Shown: in pieces, positions 1 to 8,628 of the stretch
Position numbering within the stretch: position 1 is the first letter of the stretch
Layout: every line of letters begins with the position of its first letter
Assembly: GCF_000308375.1 (NCBI RefSeq)
Contig: NZ_BAFQ01000150.1
Coordinates: 52,545-116,544 of the forward strand
Reading direction: 5' to 3'
DNA: 64,000 nucleotides
Origin: Nocardia aobensis NBRC 100429
GTDB lineage: Bacteria; Actinomycetota; Actinomycetes; Mycobacteriales; Mycobacteriaceae
The notes under the pieces: model-generated
Told to the model about the DNA's origin: nothing
Database searches by the model: none
What the model saw: only the letters and a program-made list of their open reading frames with translations
Made by a program: the position numbers and the translations under genes

Positions 1-57
1 CGGGCGCGAGCTCTCGGCGGCCCCGCGCAGCTGTTCTGCGCGTGTGTGGGCGAGTGA
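1..57 (+). CDS. Possible C-terminal end of an upstream gene (partial)
   Basis: Reading frame 1 is open from the window edge to TGA at 55-57 and would give 18 residues ending LFCACVGE. A GC-rich hairpin follows directly, as expected downstream of a plus-strand gene. Too little sequence is present to name the product, and the open frame could be chance in DNA this GC-rich. Confidence 0.25.
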   Translation, partial: RARALGGPAQLFCACVGE

Positions 58-61
58 GCGC

Positions 62-84
62 GCGGCCGGTTCGGCCGCTTTAGT
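62..84 (+). terminator. GC hairpin, possible terminator
   Basis: GCGGCCG (62-68), a three-base loop and CGGCCGC (72-78) form a perfect 7-bp stem followed by a short T-containing tract (TTTAG). It lies between the possible upstream stop codon and the CDF transporter gene. The T tract is weak, so intrinsic termination is only possible. Confidence 0.35.
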
Positions 85-149
85 AGATTGATCGAACAAA
101 TCGGACATCTACCGGCGTGCGCCGGGGACGAAAGGACCGGGGCTGCACC

Positions 150-1070
150 ATGTCTGCTGGTGGCGGGAAGAAGGCGATCTTCGCGGCGTTGAGCGCGAAT
201 GCCGGTATCGCGGTGGCGAAATTCGTCGGCGCCGCGATCACCGGTTCCGGATCGATGCTGGCCGAGGCCGTGCACTCGGTGGCCGACACCGGTAATCAGG
301 GATTGCTGTTGCTCGGGCAGAAACGTGCCGAGCAGGAAGCCGACGATCTGCATCCGTTCGGCTACGGACGCAACCGCTACTTCTACTCGTTCGTCGTGGC
401 GCTGGTGCTGTTCTCCCTCGGCTCGATGTACGCGATCTACGAAGGTGTGCACAAGATCCAGCATCCGGAGGAATTGACCTCCCCCCTGGTGGCGATCGTG
501 ATCCTGGCCATCGCGGCGGCGCTCGAGGGCTACAGCTTCATGACCGCGATGCGGGAATCCGCACCGCTGCGCGAGGGTGCGAGTTGGTGGCGGTTCATCC
601 GCAACTCGCGCAGCCCGGAACTGCCCGTGGTGCTGCTCGAGGACACCGGCGCGCTCATCGGTCTGCTGATCGCACTGGCCGCGGTGGTTCTGACGGTGGT
701 GACCGACAACGCCATCTGGGACGGCATCGGCACCCTCGGCATCGGCCTGCTGCTCGGTGTCATCGCGGTCGTGCTGATCGTGGAGATGAAGAGCCTGCTG
801 ATCGGTGAGGGCGCGACCCCCGCACAGGACGCGGCGATCCGCGCGAAGCTGGTCGACGGGGAGCGCATCGACCGGGTCATCCACCTGCGCACCGAATACC
901 TCGGCCCGGAGGAGATGCTCGTGGCGGCGAAGGTGTCGATCGTGCCCGGACTGGAGATCGCCGATATCGCCGCCGCGATCGACGACGCCGAAGCCCGGGT
1001 GCGGGCGGCCGTCCCCGCCGCCCGGGTCATGTACATCGAGCCTGATCTGTACCGCACCCAGCCGGTGTAG
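150..1070 (+). CDS. Cation diffusion facilitator (CDF) family metal exporter
   Basis: An inner-membrane proton-coupled divalent metal (Zn/Fe/Mn-type) efflux carrier by family. The 306-residue product begins near residue 10 with a hydrophobic helix. It carries the transport-site motif HSVADT (H42, D46), the HPFGYGR signature of the SLC30A9-like branch (68-74), and a second acidic site in LEDTGA, followed by a C-terminal ferredoxin-like cytoplasmic domain ending around MYIEPDLY. ATG 150 is chosen over ATG 117 because the extra N-terminus (MRRGRKDRG) is unlike family members and GAAAGGA lies upstream of 150. It is monocistronic; the gene to the right converges on it. The metal cannot be told from sequence. 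Confidence 0.9.
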   Translation: MSAGGGKKAIFAALSANAGIAVAKFVGAAITGSGSMLAEAVHSVADTGNQGLLLLGQKRAEQEADDLHPFGYGRNRYFYSFVVALVLFSLGSMYAIYEGVHKIQHPEELTSPLVAIVILAIAAALEGYSFMTAMRESAPLREGASWWRFIRNSRSPELPVVLLEDTGALIGLLIALAAVVLTVVTDNAIWDGIGTLGIGLLLGVIAVVLIVEMKSLLIGEGATPAQDAAIRAKLVDGERIDRVIHLRTEYLGPEEMLVAAKVSIVPGLEIADIAAAIDDAEARVRAAVPAARVMYIEPDLYRTQPV

Positions 1071-1153
1071 ACCCGCGGCGGCGGTTCGGGCGGCGGATGC
1101 CCGAGCACCGAGGATCACTGCTCCGGTCCGATGGCGGCGCGCGGGGTTCCGGT

Positions 1154-2605
1154 TCATGACGACGCGCCGAGCAGGACGGCCGGGTCGATGCGGATGCCGA
1201 ACTGCTCTCGCAGCGCACGAGTCGCGGCGTGCATGCCGCACATGCCGTGCACGCCGGGACCCGGCGGGGTCGCGGCGGAGCACAGGTACACACCGGGAAG
1301 CGGGGTGGCATAAGGGTTCCAGCGCGGCGTCGGGCGGAAGATCGTCTGCGCCAGGGTCATCGCGCCGGCCGCGATATCGCCGCCGACGTAGTTGGCGTTG
1401 TGCGCGGGCATGTGTGCTGCCGGACGCACATGGGTGGCCTGGATCAGATCACGGAAGCCGGGGGCGAAGCGTTCGAGTTGCGCGACGACGTCGGGACTCA
1501 CGTCGCGGCCGGATCCGTTGGGTACGTGGGCATAGGCGTAGAGCGTGTGGTTGCCGCCGGGAGCCCGGGACGAATCGACCACGCCCGGCTGGATCACCAG
1601 AACGTACGGCCGCTCGGCGTGCCGGCCCGACGCGACGAGACGTTCGACGGCCATTGCCTCGGCTCGCGTGCCGACGACATGTACGGTTCCCGCGGCCGCC
1701 AGCTCCGTCGCCTGCCACGGCACCGGGCCCGACAGAGCGAAATCCACCTTGCATGCGGCGCCGCCGAACCGGTAGCGCTGCAACCGGTTTCGATATGCCG
1801 TGGGCACTCGCGCGATCCGCAGCAGTTCCGTGGGCGCGGTGTCGAGCAGAACCGTTCGCACACCGGCGAATTCGTCCAGTGAATCGACGCGGTGCCCGGT
1901 GTGGACTTGCCCGCCGTGGCGTTCCAGATCGGCGATCAGCGCATCGACGATGGCCTGTGAGCCGCCGCGCGGAATCGGCCAGCCACCCACATGGCCGAGG
2001 GTGCCCAGCAGCAACGCCACACCGGCCGCCGAGAACTGCCGCGGCGGCATGATGGCGTGCGCGCTCACCCCGGTGAACAGCGCCGCCGCACGTTCCTCGC
2101 GAAAACGCAGGTCCCACAGCGGAGATGCCTGCTCGAGCAGTCGGCGGCCGAAGCGCAGCGCGGACAGCGGATCACGAGGAATACGGCGCAGGTCCGACAT
2201 CCCCAGCTCCACCACCGCCTCCCACTCCCGCACCAGCGGGGCGAACAGGCGCCGCCACGTCGCACCGTCGCGGCCCAGCCCCTCGGCCGTCCGGTCCAGA
2301 TCCCGCCAGGCCGACGCGGCCACCCCGCCGTCGAGCGGATGTCCGTAGGAGATCGCGGGAGTCGCCAATTCGACGCCGTGCGCACCGAGATCGAAGGTGC
2401 GGAAGAACGAGGATGCCAGCGCCATCGGATGCGCGCCCGCGCACACGTCGTGGTGATATCCGGGCAGGGTGAGCTCCGCGGTACGGCAGCCGCCACCGGC
2501 ACGATCCGCGGCTTCGAACACCTCCACCTCGAGCCCCGCGCGGGCCAGTAGCACCGCCGCGGCCAGACCGTTGGGCCCGGAGCCGACCACCACCGCATCC
2601 GCCAT
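1154..2605 (-). CDS. FAD-dependent oxidoreductase, phytoene-desaturase-like
   Basis: A flavin amine-oxidase/phytoene-dehydrogenase-type enzyme of 483 residues. An N-terminal Rossmann motif VVVGSGPNG (5-13) is followed by the dinucleotide-binding extension EAADRAGGGCRT. The C-terminal flavin loop reads GVYLCSAATPPGPGVHGMCG, typical of the actinobacterial branch related to CrtI. No phytoene synthase or other carotenoid gene is nearby, so a role in carotenoids is not supported; many homologues have unknown substrates. ATG 2605 (MADAVVV) is preferred over ATG 2614, which adds only MVI before the first beta strand. The TetR gene lies upstream on the same strand with a 41-base gap, so co-transcription is possible. 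Confidence 0.85.
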   Translation of the reverse strand: MADAVVVGSGPNGLAAAVLLARAGLEVEVFEAADRAGGGCRTAELTLPGYHHDVCAGAHPMALASSFFRTFDLGAHGVELATPAISYGHPLDGGVAASAWRDLDRTAEGLGRDGATWRRLFAPLVREWEAVVELGMSDLRRIPRDPLSALRFGRRLLEQASPLWDLRFREERAAALFTGVSAHAIMPPRQFSAAGVALLLGTLGHVGGWPIPRGGSQAIVDALIADLERHGGQVHTGHRVDSLDEFAGVRTVLLDTAPTELLRIARVPTAYRNRLQRYRFGGAACKVDFALSGPVPWQATELAAAGTVHVVGTRAEAMAVERLVASGRHAERPYVLVIQPGVVDSSRAPGGNHTLYAYAHVPNGSGRDVSPDVVAQLERFAPGFRDLIQATHVRPAAHMPAHNANYVGGDIAAGAMTLAQTIFRPTPRWNPYATPLPGVYLCSAATPPGPGVHGMCGMHAATRALREQFGIRIDPAVLLGASS

Positions 2606-2646
2606 GATCACCACTGTAGGGTCCGAAAACCAAGGGACTCAGGGCA

Positions 2647-3219
2647 TCAACTCCGGGTGGCCCAGCGGATGAGCACGTCCATGCGCTGTTCCCACAGGTC
2701 CGGGCGGAGGCGATGACTGCGGTCCAGCGCCGCCATCCCGTGCAACGTGCTCCAGAACACCTCGGTGTAGGCCCCGGTGTCGGCTTCGGGGACCCGCGGC
2801 CGGAACAGCCGCTCGAGCTCCTCGAAGCAGTCGCGCAGGGTCTGGGGTGCGTCGGGACCGAAGGGCAGTTCGGTGTCGAGGACGAACATGGCGTCGTAGA
2901 GGGCGGCGTTGTCGGCCGCGAATTTCAGATAGGCCCGGGCGACCGCCTCCATCGCGGCATCGGGGCCGTCGGCCTGCTCGTGGGCGGCGCGGAGCACATC
3001 CCGCAACTGACCGATCCCCTCCTCGGCCACGGCCGAGACGATGGCCCGCTTTCCCGAGAAGTGACTGTAGAGCACGGGCTGGCTGTATTCGATGCGCTCG
3101 GCGAGCCGGCGCACCGTCACCGCATCCCAGCCGTCGGATTCGGCCAGTTCACGCGCACTGTCGATGATCGCCTGCCGGCGCTGGGCACGTTCGCGTTCCT
3201 TGCGTTCCTGAACCGTCAT
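2647..3219 (-). CDS. TetR/AcrR family transcriptional regulator
   Basis: A 190-residue repressor. Its charged N-terminus (MTVQERKERERAQRR) leads into a helix-turn-helix around residues 35-62 (VTVRRLAERIEYSQPVLYSHF), and a helical ligand-binding C-domain with TLHGMAALD follows. It is transcribed divergently from a DUF4267 membrane protein; the 88-bp intergenic region holds two copies of TAGCAACGCTAGA, the expected arrangement for a TetR protein that represses itself and its neighbour. The downstream FAD oxidoreductase may share its transcript. The inducer is unknown. Confidence 0.92.
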   Translation of the reverse strand: MTVQERKERERAQRRQAIIDSARELAESDGWDAVTVRRLAERIEYSQPVLYSHFSGKRAIVSAVAEEGIGQLRDVLRAAHEQADGPDAAMEAVARAYLKFAADNAALYDAMFVLDTELPFGPDAPQTLRDCFEELERLFRPRVPEADTGAYTEVFWSTLHGMAALDRSHRLRPDLWEQRMDVLIRWATRS

Positions 3220-3227
3220 ACCGAAAT

Positions 3228-3242
3228 TCTAGCAACGCTAGA
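3228..3242. promoter_or_regulatory. TetR-type operator, copy 1
   Basis: TCTAGCAACGCTAGA is a perfect inverted repeat (TCTAGC-AAC-GCTAGA) 8 bases upstream of the TetR start codon at 3219. The same core recurs at 3278-3292. Position and symmetry suggest the binding site of the adjacent TetR protein. Confidence 0.7.
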
Positions 3243-3277
3243 CAAGTTAGCGATTGCCGCTTACGCTTATCCCATCG

Positions 3278-3292
3278 GTTAGCAACGCTAGA
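3278..3292. promoter_or_regulatory. TetR-type operator, copy 2
   Basis: GTTAGCAACGCTAGA repeats the operator at 3228-3242 except for its first two bases. It lies 15 bases before the DUF4267 start codon, just upstream of the TTGGAG ribosome-binding site. Between the two copies, TTAGCG/CGCTTA (3248-3264) forms a third, imperfect dyad. Confidence 0.7.
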
Positions 3293-3307
3293 TTTTGGAG
3301 CAAGACA

Positions 3308-3748
3308 ATGACGCGTCCCCGCCTCGCCACCGCCCTCGTCCTGATCGGCGTCGCCTTCATCCTGTACATCGGCCTCGGCTACGTCCTCACACCGAATTCC
3401 ATGGCACCCGGCTTCGGGCTTCCGGCCTGGCCGCAGGGAGAGTCGGCCGCCTTCATGACACTGAAGGGGGTCCGCGATATCAGCTCCGGCGCGGTGCTCC
3501 TGGCGCTGCTGCTGACACGGCAGCGTTTCGCGCTCGGCATCGCGATGCTCGCCACCGCGGTGACCCCGATCGGCGACATGCTCACGGTGCTGAACAATCA
3601 CGGCTCGGTGACCACCGCACTGAGTGTGCACGGTCTGACCGCCGCCCTGGTCGCCGCGACCGGCGTGCTGCTCATCCGCGAGCGTTCGGCGGCGGGGTCG
3701 TCCCGTAACGCCGTCGCGGTGGTGCCGGCCACAGCCGTCCCGCAGTAG
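3308..3748 (+). CDS. DUF4267 small integral membrane protein
   Basis: A 146-residue protein with about four hydrophobic segments: LVLIGVAFILYIGLGYVL near the N-terminus, then around ISSGAVLLALLLT, FALGIAMLATAV and LTAALVAATGVLLI. The length and the GVRDISSG motif after the first loop fit the DUF4267 family, whose function is unknown. The start is ATG 3308 with GGAG at 3297-3300. It is divergent from the TetR gene and has an operator overlapping its promoter, so it is probably derepressed by that regulator's ligand. A strong hairpin follows at 3791-3820. Confidence 0.85.
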   Translation: MTRPRLATALVLIGVAFILYIGLGYVLTPNSMAPGFGLPAWPQGESAAFMTLKGVRDISSGAVLLALLLTRQRFALGIAMLATAVTPIGDMLTVLNNHGSVTTALSVHGLTAALVAATGVLLIRERSAAGSSRNAVAVVPATAVPQ

Positions 3749-3790
3749 TCAGCGGTACGAGTGTTCGACATCCTTCCGGCAGCTACGACG

Positions 3791-3820
3791 AGGCCGCCCG
3801 TGCGAGTGCACGGGCGGCCT
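3791..3820. terminator. Bidirectional hairpin terminator between convergent genes
   Basis: AGGCCGCCCGTGC and GCACGGGCGGCCT form a perfect 13-bp stem with a four-base GAGT loop. It lies between the convergent DUF4267 and manC genes. No long T tract follows, as is common in actinobacterial terminators. Confidence 0.75.
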
Positions 3821-3827
3821 TGTCGAT

Positions 3828-3861
3828 TCACAGCACAGGTCGCCTCACAGCACAGGTCGCC
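3828..3861. repeat. 17-bp tandem duplication
   Basis: TCACAGCACAGGTCGCC occurs twice head to tail (3828-3844 and 3845-3861) directly after the hairpin and just downstream of the manC stop codon. It appears to be a recent local duplication in non-coding DNA. Confidence 0.85.
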
Positions 3862-3865
3862 GGAA

Positions 3866-4969
3866 CTAGACGTCGGTGGAGAAGCGGATCCCGCCGTCGG
3901 GCAGATCCACGCCCGGCCAGATGCGGGCGCCGCGCAGCAGCTCACAGCGGGCGCCGACGCTGGCGCCGTCACCGATCACCGCATCGCGGACCAGCGCCCG
4001 CGGCCCGATGCGCGCACCGAATCCGATGATCGAGCGCTCCACGGTGGCCCCGGCCTCGACCCGGGCGCCGTCGAACAGCACCGCACCGTCGAGTCGCGCA
4101 CCAGCGCCGACCTCGGCGCCGCGCCCCACGACCGTGCCGCCGATCAGCAGCGCACCCGGCGCGACACCGGCACCGGGGTGGACCAGCGATTCCCCGCGCT
4201 GACCCGGCAGCGCCGGCGAGGGCGCGATCCCGCGCACCAGATCGGCGGACCCGCGCACGAAGTCCTCCGGCGTCCCCATATCCCGCCAGTACGAGGCGTC
4301 GACATGGCCCTGGATGTGGGCGCCCTCGGCCAGCAGCGACGGGAACACCTCGCGTTCGACCGATACCGGGCGGCCGCTCGGGATCTTCTCGATGTACTCG
4401 CGACGGAAGACGTAGCAGCCGGCGTTGATCTGGTCGGTCGGCGGATCCTGGGTCTTCTCCAGGAAGGCGGTGACCCGGCCGGTCTCGTCGGTGGGCACGC
4501 ATCCGAAGGCGCGCGGATCACCGACGCGGACCAGATGCAGGGTCACATCGGCGCGGGTCGAGGCGTGCGTGTCGAGCACGGCTCCCAGATCGGCGCCGCC
4601 GAGGACGTCACCGTTGAAGACCATCACGTTGTCGGCGCGCAGCTTCGGCAGCACGTTGCGGATACCGCCGCCGGTCCCCAGCGGTTCGGTCTCGGTGACG
4701 TATTCGAGGTCGAGGCCTAGTTCGGCGCCGTCGCCGAAATGTTCCTCGAAGACCTCCGCCTTGAACGACGTGCCCAGCACCACATGGGTGATCCCGGCAT
4801 CGGCGATCCGGGCCAGCAGGTGGTGCAGGAACGGCAGACCGGCGACCGGCAGCATCGGTTTCGGCGCCGAGAGCGTCAGCGGGCGCAGCCGCGTGCCCTG
4901 GCCACCGACGAGGATCACGGCGTCGGTTGCGGTGTCCACGCCCGCGCTCCCTCCCGAATTGTCCGGCAT
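3866..4969 (-). CDS. manC: Mannose-1-phosphate guanylyltransferase (GDP-mannose synthesis)
   Basis: Makes GDP-mannose from mannose-1-phosphate and GTP, feeding PIM/LAM and other mannosylated envelope molecules. The 367-residue protein has the nucleotidyltransferase signature VGGQGTRLRPLT (21-32), the metal-binding FNGDVLGG, INAGCYVF and the sugar-binding DMGTPEDF. A C-terminal left-handed beta-helix of hexapeptide repeats follows (about 265-350). By synteny it is the Rv3264c orthologue (called manB or manC). The gene follows wbbL on the same strand after 33 bases, so the two are probably one transcript. ATG 4969 was chosen; the first 15 residues look disordered and a slightly later start cannot be excluded. 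Confidence 0.9.
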   Translation of the reverse strand: MPDNSGGSAGVDTATDAVILVGGQGTRLRPLTLSAPKPMLPVAGLPFLHHLLARIADAGITHVVLGTSFKAEVFEEHFGDGAELGLDLEYVTETEPLGTGGGIRNVLPKLRADNVMVFNGDVLGGADLGAVLDTHASTRADVTLHLVRVGDPRAFGCVPTDETGRVTAFLEKTQDPPTDQINAGCYVFRREYIEKIPSGRPVSVEREVFPSLLAEGAHIQGHVDASYWRDMGTPEDFVRGSADLVRGIAPSPALPGQRGESLVHPGAGVAPGALLIGGTVVGRGAEVGAGARLDGAVLFDGARVEAGATVERSIIGFGARIGPRALVRDAVIGDGASVGARCELLRGARIWPGVDLPDGGIRFSTDV

Positions 4970-5002
4970 CAGTCTTCCCCTTTTTCAGGTTCGGTCCACG
5001 CG

Positions 5003-5914
5003 TTATCGCTGCGCTTCGCGGTCGCGCTCGCGCAGCGCAGATCGAACCGCAAGTTTGCAGCGAATCGCAAGTCCGGCCCGCAACGCCCATCGCAGCGGGG
5101 CCTGCCACCAGTGCGGATGGCGGTCGGCCTGGAAACGATAGGCGGAGGCGTGATGGGCGGGCAACATGGTCTCCGGATGCCGCCCGGCCGCGTGGCCTTT
5201 GGCATGGGTGACCTCGGCGGTCGGCACGAAGACGTTGTGCCAGCCGGCCTTGCCCATCCGGTCGCCGAAGTCGACATCCTCCATGTACATGAAGTACCGC
5301 GAGTCGAAGCCGTCGATGCTGTCGAACGCGTCGCGCCGGACCAGCAGGCACGACCCCGACAGCCAGCCGACGGTGCGCTCGGCGATCTCCTCGTTCTCCT
5401 GCCGGTACCGCCGGGTCCAGGGGTTACCCGGCCAGATCGTGCCGAGAATCGCGTGGCCGGCGCCGTCGAGCAGGCCGGGCACCCGGCGCGCGGAGGGATA
5501 GATACTGCCGTCCGGCTCGTGGATCAGCGGCCCCAGCGCACCCGCGCGCGGCCAGCGCCGGGCGGCGGCCAGCAGGTGATCGATGGAATCGGTGCCCCAG
5601 CGCACGTCCGGATTGGCGATGATCACGTATTCGATATCGGGATCGAGTTCGGCGACCGCCCGGTTCACCGCGCCGCCGTAGCCGATGTTGCCACCGGTGC
5701 GCAGCAGCGTGACGTGTTCGTCGGACTCCGCGGCCAGCTCGGGAGCGCCGTCGGTCGAGCCGTTGTCGGCGAGGATCACCTGCGGTTTCTCCGCGGTGGC
5801 GGTCGCGAGTGTGCTGATGAAGTGGTCGAGATGCTCGCCCGGCGAATAGGTTACGGTGACCACCGCCAGCTGAGGGGTACGGTCCGCGGAAGGGGCTGAA
5901 TCCGAAGCGCTCAC
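5003..5914 (-). CDS. wbbL: dTDP-Rha: GlcNAc-PP-decaprenol rhamnosyltransferase WbbL
   Basis: A GT2-family glycosyltransferase that adds the rhamnose of the linker joining arabinogalactan to peptidoglycan. The core motifs are VVTVTYSPGEHL, LADNGSTDG (nucleotide-sugar binding), GGNIGYGGAVNRA, the metal site ANPDV and the catalytic MYMEDVDFGDR. These match mycobacterial WbbL (Rv3265c) closely along the length. The longest open frame starts at ATG 5971, but GTG 5914 (VSASDSAP) gives 303 residues, close to the known family length, and removes a proline-rich unconserved leader; no clear ribosome-binding site distinguishes them. It sits between rmlD and manC, as in Mycobacterium. Confidence 0.88.
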   Translation of the reverse strand: MSASDSAPSADRTPQLAVVTVTYSPGEHLDHFISTLATATAEKPQVILADNGSTDGAPELAAESDEHVTLLRTGGNIGYGGAVNRAVAELDPDIEYVIIANPDVRWGTDSIDHLLAAARRWPRAGALGPLIHEPDGSIYPSARRVPGLLDGAGHAILGTIWPGNPWTRRYRQENEEIAERTVGWLSGSCLLVRRDAFDSIDGFDSRYFMYMEDVDFGDRMGKAGWHNVFVPTAEVTHAKGHAAGRHPETMLPAHHASAYRFQADRHPHWWQAPLRWALRAGLAIRCKLAVRSALRERDREAQR

Positions 5915-6043
5915 GGAAGGCCAGCCTAATGGGTGAGAGGCCGGAGTAGGCACCCGAGCACAACCACCCACAGGGCCTTATCAGTCTGACCGCCGGCGTC
6001 GCGGCTCACGGGCGCCGGTTCAGGCGGCGGCGAGCAGCGCCGA

Positions 6044-6907
6044 TCACGGTTGCGTCCGATCCGACAGGCGAGCCAGCGCATCGGCCAGCGCCGCCCGCCA
6101 CTCCCGAAGCGGCGTGAGACCGGCCTGCGCCCAGGCTCGATTCGACAGCACCGAATATGCCGGGCGCCGCGCGGGACTCGGGAAGTCGGCGGTACCGCAG
6201 GGCCGCACCCGCTCGGGATCGGCCCCGAGTTCGGCGAACACCGCCCGCGCCAGCCCGAAGCGACTGACCGCGCCCGCATTACTCACGTGCAGTACACCCG
6301 GAATCGGCTGCCGCGCAACGAGTTCCAGCAGGGCCTGCGCCAGATCGGGTGCGTAGGTGGGCGATCCGACCTGGTCGTCGACGACCGATATCGTCTCGCG
6401 TTCGGCCTCGAGCCGTCGCATCGTCGCGACGAAGTCGCCGCGGTCGCCGGTGTACACCCACGCCGTGCGCACGATCGTGGCCTGCGGATATTCGCCGAGC
6501 ACGGCCTGCTCACCGGCCAGTTTGGTACGGCCGTACACACTTGCCGGGCCGGTCGGATCGTCCGGCTCGTACGGATCCGACGCGGTGCCGTCGAAGACGT
6601 AGTCGGTGGAGATGTGGATCAGGCGCGCGCCGGCCACGCGGCAGGCGGCCGCGAGTACCGCGGGCCCGGTGACATTGCCCGCGTACGCCGCGTCGTGCTC
6701 GGACTCGGCGGCGTCGACGGCGGTGTAGGCGGCACAGTTGAGCACCACATCGCCCGGGCGAACGACGGCGCGCACGGCTTCGGCGTCGGTGATGTCGAGA
6801 TCGGCACGGCCCAGGGCGAGGGCCGCGGGCGCCGCCGTGCGCAGCGCCCGGCCGAGCTGTCCGCCGGCGCCGGTGATCACGAGCCGGGACTGGGAATCGG
6901 GACTCAT
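6044..6907 (-). CDS. rmlD: dTDP-4-dehydrorhamnose reductase
   Basis: The last step of dTDP-L-rhamnose synthesis, supplying the donor used by WbbL next door. The 287-residue short-chain-dehydrogenase fold has ITGAGGQLGRAL for NAD(P) binding, NCAAYTAVDAAE, STDYVFDG, and the catalytic Tyr/Lys pair in YGRTKLAGE, all hallmarks of RmlD. ATG 6907 (MSPDSQS) is preferred to ATG 6928 because it sits right before the first strand. The 129-base gap to wbbL contains no gene. The divergent neighbour is the LCP ligase, so the 167-bp region 6908-7074 must hold promoters for both directions. Confidence 0.92.
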   Translation of the reverse strand: MSPDSQSRLVITGAGGQLGRALRTAAPAALALGRADLDITDAEAVRAVVRPGDVVLNCAAYTAVDAAESEHDAAYAGNVTGPAVLAAACRVAGARLIHISTDYVFDGTASDPYEPDDPTGPASVYGRTKLAGEQAVLGEYPQATIVRTAWVYTGDRGDFVATMRRLEAERETISVVDDQVGSPTYAPDLAQALLELVARQPIPGVLHVSNAGAVSRFGLARAVFAELGADPERVRPCGTADFPSPARRPAYSVLSNRAWAQAGLTPLREWRAALADALARLSDRTQP

Positions 6908-7074
6908 CCGGCAAGTCTGGCACGCCACGCCAACAGCGGTTCAGCGGTGCGGGCGCACTGGTTGGATAGCCTCGAATCCGGGAACTCCCCGGTACGCCAC
7001 CGGTATCGGAGGCGGTGGGCTACGCGGGCAGATTCTCGAACGGGGGTCGATCGAGCGTGGAAAAGGAATACGGA

Positions 7075-8628
7075 GTGCCGCAGAACAGAAGTGCCTCGTC
7101 GCCGCCCCGCGGCGCCGGAGCACCACTGCCCGGCGGCCGCATCCCGCGAGCTCGCGGCGTTCGCCCGAGTTCGAGTCCCGGGGTGAATCGTCCCGGGCGG
7201 CTGCTCGCCGTGGCCGCCGCGGCGGTGGTGTTCATCGTCACCGGCTTCGGCTGGCACAGCGTGGATTCCCTGATCTCCGGCATCGAGCGGATCGGCAACC
7301 TGGGACTCGGCGGCGGCCACGACGGTGCGGTCGACATCCTCATGGTCGGTATCGACAGCCGCACCGACGCGCACGGCAATCCGCTCAGCGATCAGGAACG
7401 GGCGATGTTGCACGCCGGCGACGAGGTCGGCACCAACACCGACACCATCGTGCTGGTCCGGGTGCCCAACGACGGCCGGTCGGCGACCGCGATCTCGATT
7501 CCCCGCGACTCCTATGTCGACATCCCCGGTATCGGCAAGGGCAAGATCAACTCCGCCTACGGCGCGACCAAGGAGAACGCGCGGCAGAAATTCGCCGCGC
7601 AGGGCCTCTCGAATTCCCAGATCGAGCAGAAGTCCACCCAGGCCGGCCGGCAGGCACTCATCAAGTCGGTCGCCAATCTCACCGGCGTCACCGTCGACCA
7701 TTACGCCGAGGTGGGTCTGCTCGGATTCGTGCTGCTCACCAATGCCGTCGGCGGGGTGGACATCTGCCTGAACAACGCGGTCGACGAACCGCTCTCGGGT
7801 GCGGATTTCCCCGCCGGACAGCAACGGCTCGACGGGGCGCAGGCATTGAGTTTCGTGCGTCAGCGCCACGATCTGCCACGCGGCGACCTGGATCGCATCG
7901 TGCGCCAGCAGGTGTTCATGGCCTCACTGGTGAACAAGGCCCTCAACGCCCGAATCCTCGCCAATCCCGGGAAGTTGCGCGAACTCGCCGATGCCGTCGG
8001 GCGCACGATCGTGCTCGACGAGGACTGGGATGTGGTGGCGTTCATGCATCAGCTGCAGGATCTGTCCGGCGGAAAGGTGAATTTCGAGACAATTCCGGTG
8101 CAGGATCTCGACGGAACCACCGCCGACGGCGAATCGGTGGTGAAGGTCGACCCGAAATCGGTGAAGTCCTACGTCGCCGCGGCGGTCGGCGCCACCACCG
8201 ACGATCACGACGACGACCGCGCGGCGGCGCCGAGTTCGGTCACCGCCGACGTCTACAACGCCGGCAGCACCGGCGGTCTGGCCGGCCAGGTCGCACAGGC
8301 GCTGACCGGCAAGGGTTTTCACACCGGAGCCGTCGGGAATTGGCCGGGTGCGCCGGTGCGCAGCAGCCGGGTGCTCGCCGCCGCGAGTTCCGACCCCAAG
8401 GCCAAGGCGGTCGCCGAGGCGCTCGGCGGCCTGACCGTGGTCGCCGAACAGGATGTGCCGGAGGGTGCGGTGCGCGTGGTGCTCGCCGATGACTACTCTG
8501 GTCCGGGCTCGGCGGCCGGCAGTCTGTTCGACATGTCCGGAACCTCGCCGGCCTCGGGCACCGCGACACCGGTGCCGCCCGCGCCTCCCATCGACGCCGG
8601 CCAGAACGGACCGAAATGCGTGAACTGA
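7075..8628 (+). CDS. lcp1: LCP (LytR-CpsA-Psr) family arabinogalactan-peptidoglycan ligase with LytR_C domain
   Basis: A membrane-anchored phosphotransferase; the Mycobacterium orthologue Lcp1 (Rv3267) joins arabinogalactan to peptidoglycan. It has a short basic cytoplasmic N-terminus and one transmembrane helix (about 43-60). The extracytoplasmic LCP domain carries ILMVGIDSRTD, TDTIVLVRV, SIPRDSYVDIPG, KINSAYG and FVRQRHDLPRGDLDRIVRQQ (conserved Arg/Asp for pyrophosphate and metal). A C-terminal LytR_C domain (about 378-470) and a proline-rich tail follow. The start is GTG 7075, with AAGGA eight bases upstream; in-frame starts at 7057 and 7015 are alternatives. It overlaps the next gene by 13 bases and is divergent from rmlD. 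Confidence 0.9.
   Translation: MPQNRSASSPPRGAGAPLPGGRIPRARGVRPSSSPGVNRPGRLLAVAAAAVVFIVTGFGWHSVDSLISGIERIGNLGLGGGHDGAVDILMVGIDSRTDAHGNPLSDQERAMLHAGDEVGTNTDTIVLVRVPNDGRSATAISIPRDSYVDIPGIGKGKINSAYGATKENARQKFAAQGLSNSQIEQKSTQAGRQALIKSVANLTGVTVDHYAEVGLLGFVLLTNAVGGVDICLNNAVDEPLSGADFPAGQQRLDGAQALSFVRQRHDLPRGDLDRIVRQQVFMASLVNKALNARILANPGKLRELADAVGRTIVLDEDWDVVAFMHQLQDLSGGKVNFETIPVQDLDGTTADGESVVKVDPKSVKSYVAAAVGATTDDHDDDRAAAPSSVTADVYNAGSTGGLAGQVAQALTGKGFHTGAVGNWPGAPVRSSRVLAAASSDPKAKAVAEALGGLTVVAEQDVPEGAVRVVLADDYSGPGSAAGSLFDMSGTSPASGTATPVPPAPPIDAGQNGPKCVN

Noticed and set aside
1154..2605. Carotenoid biosynthesis cluster based on the CrtI-like oxidoreductase
   Set aside because: No phytoene synthase, GGPP synthase or cyclase gene is adjacent; the family is broad.
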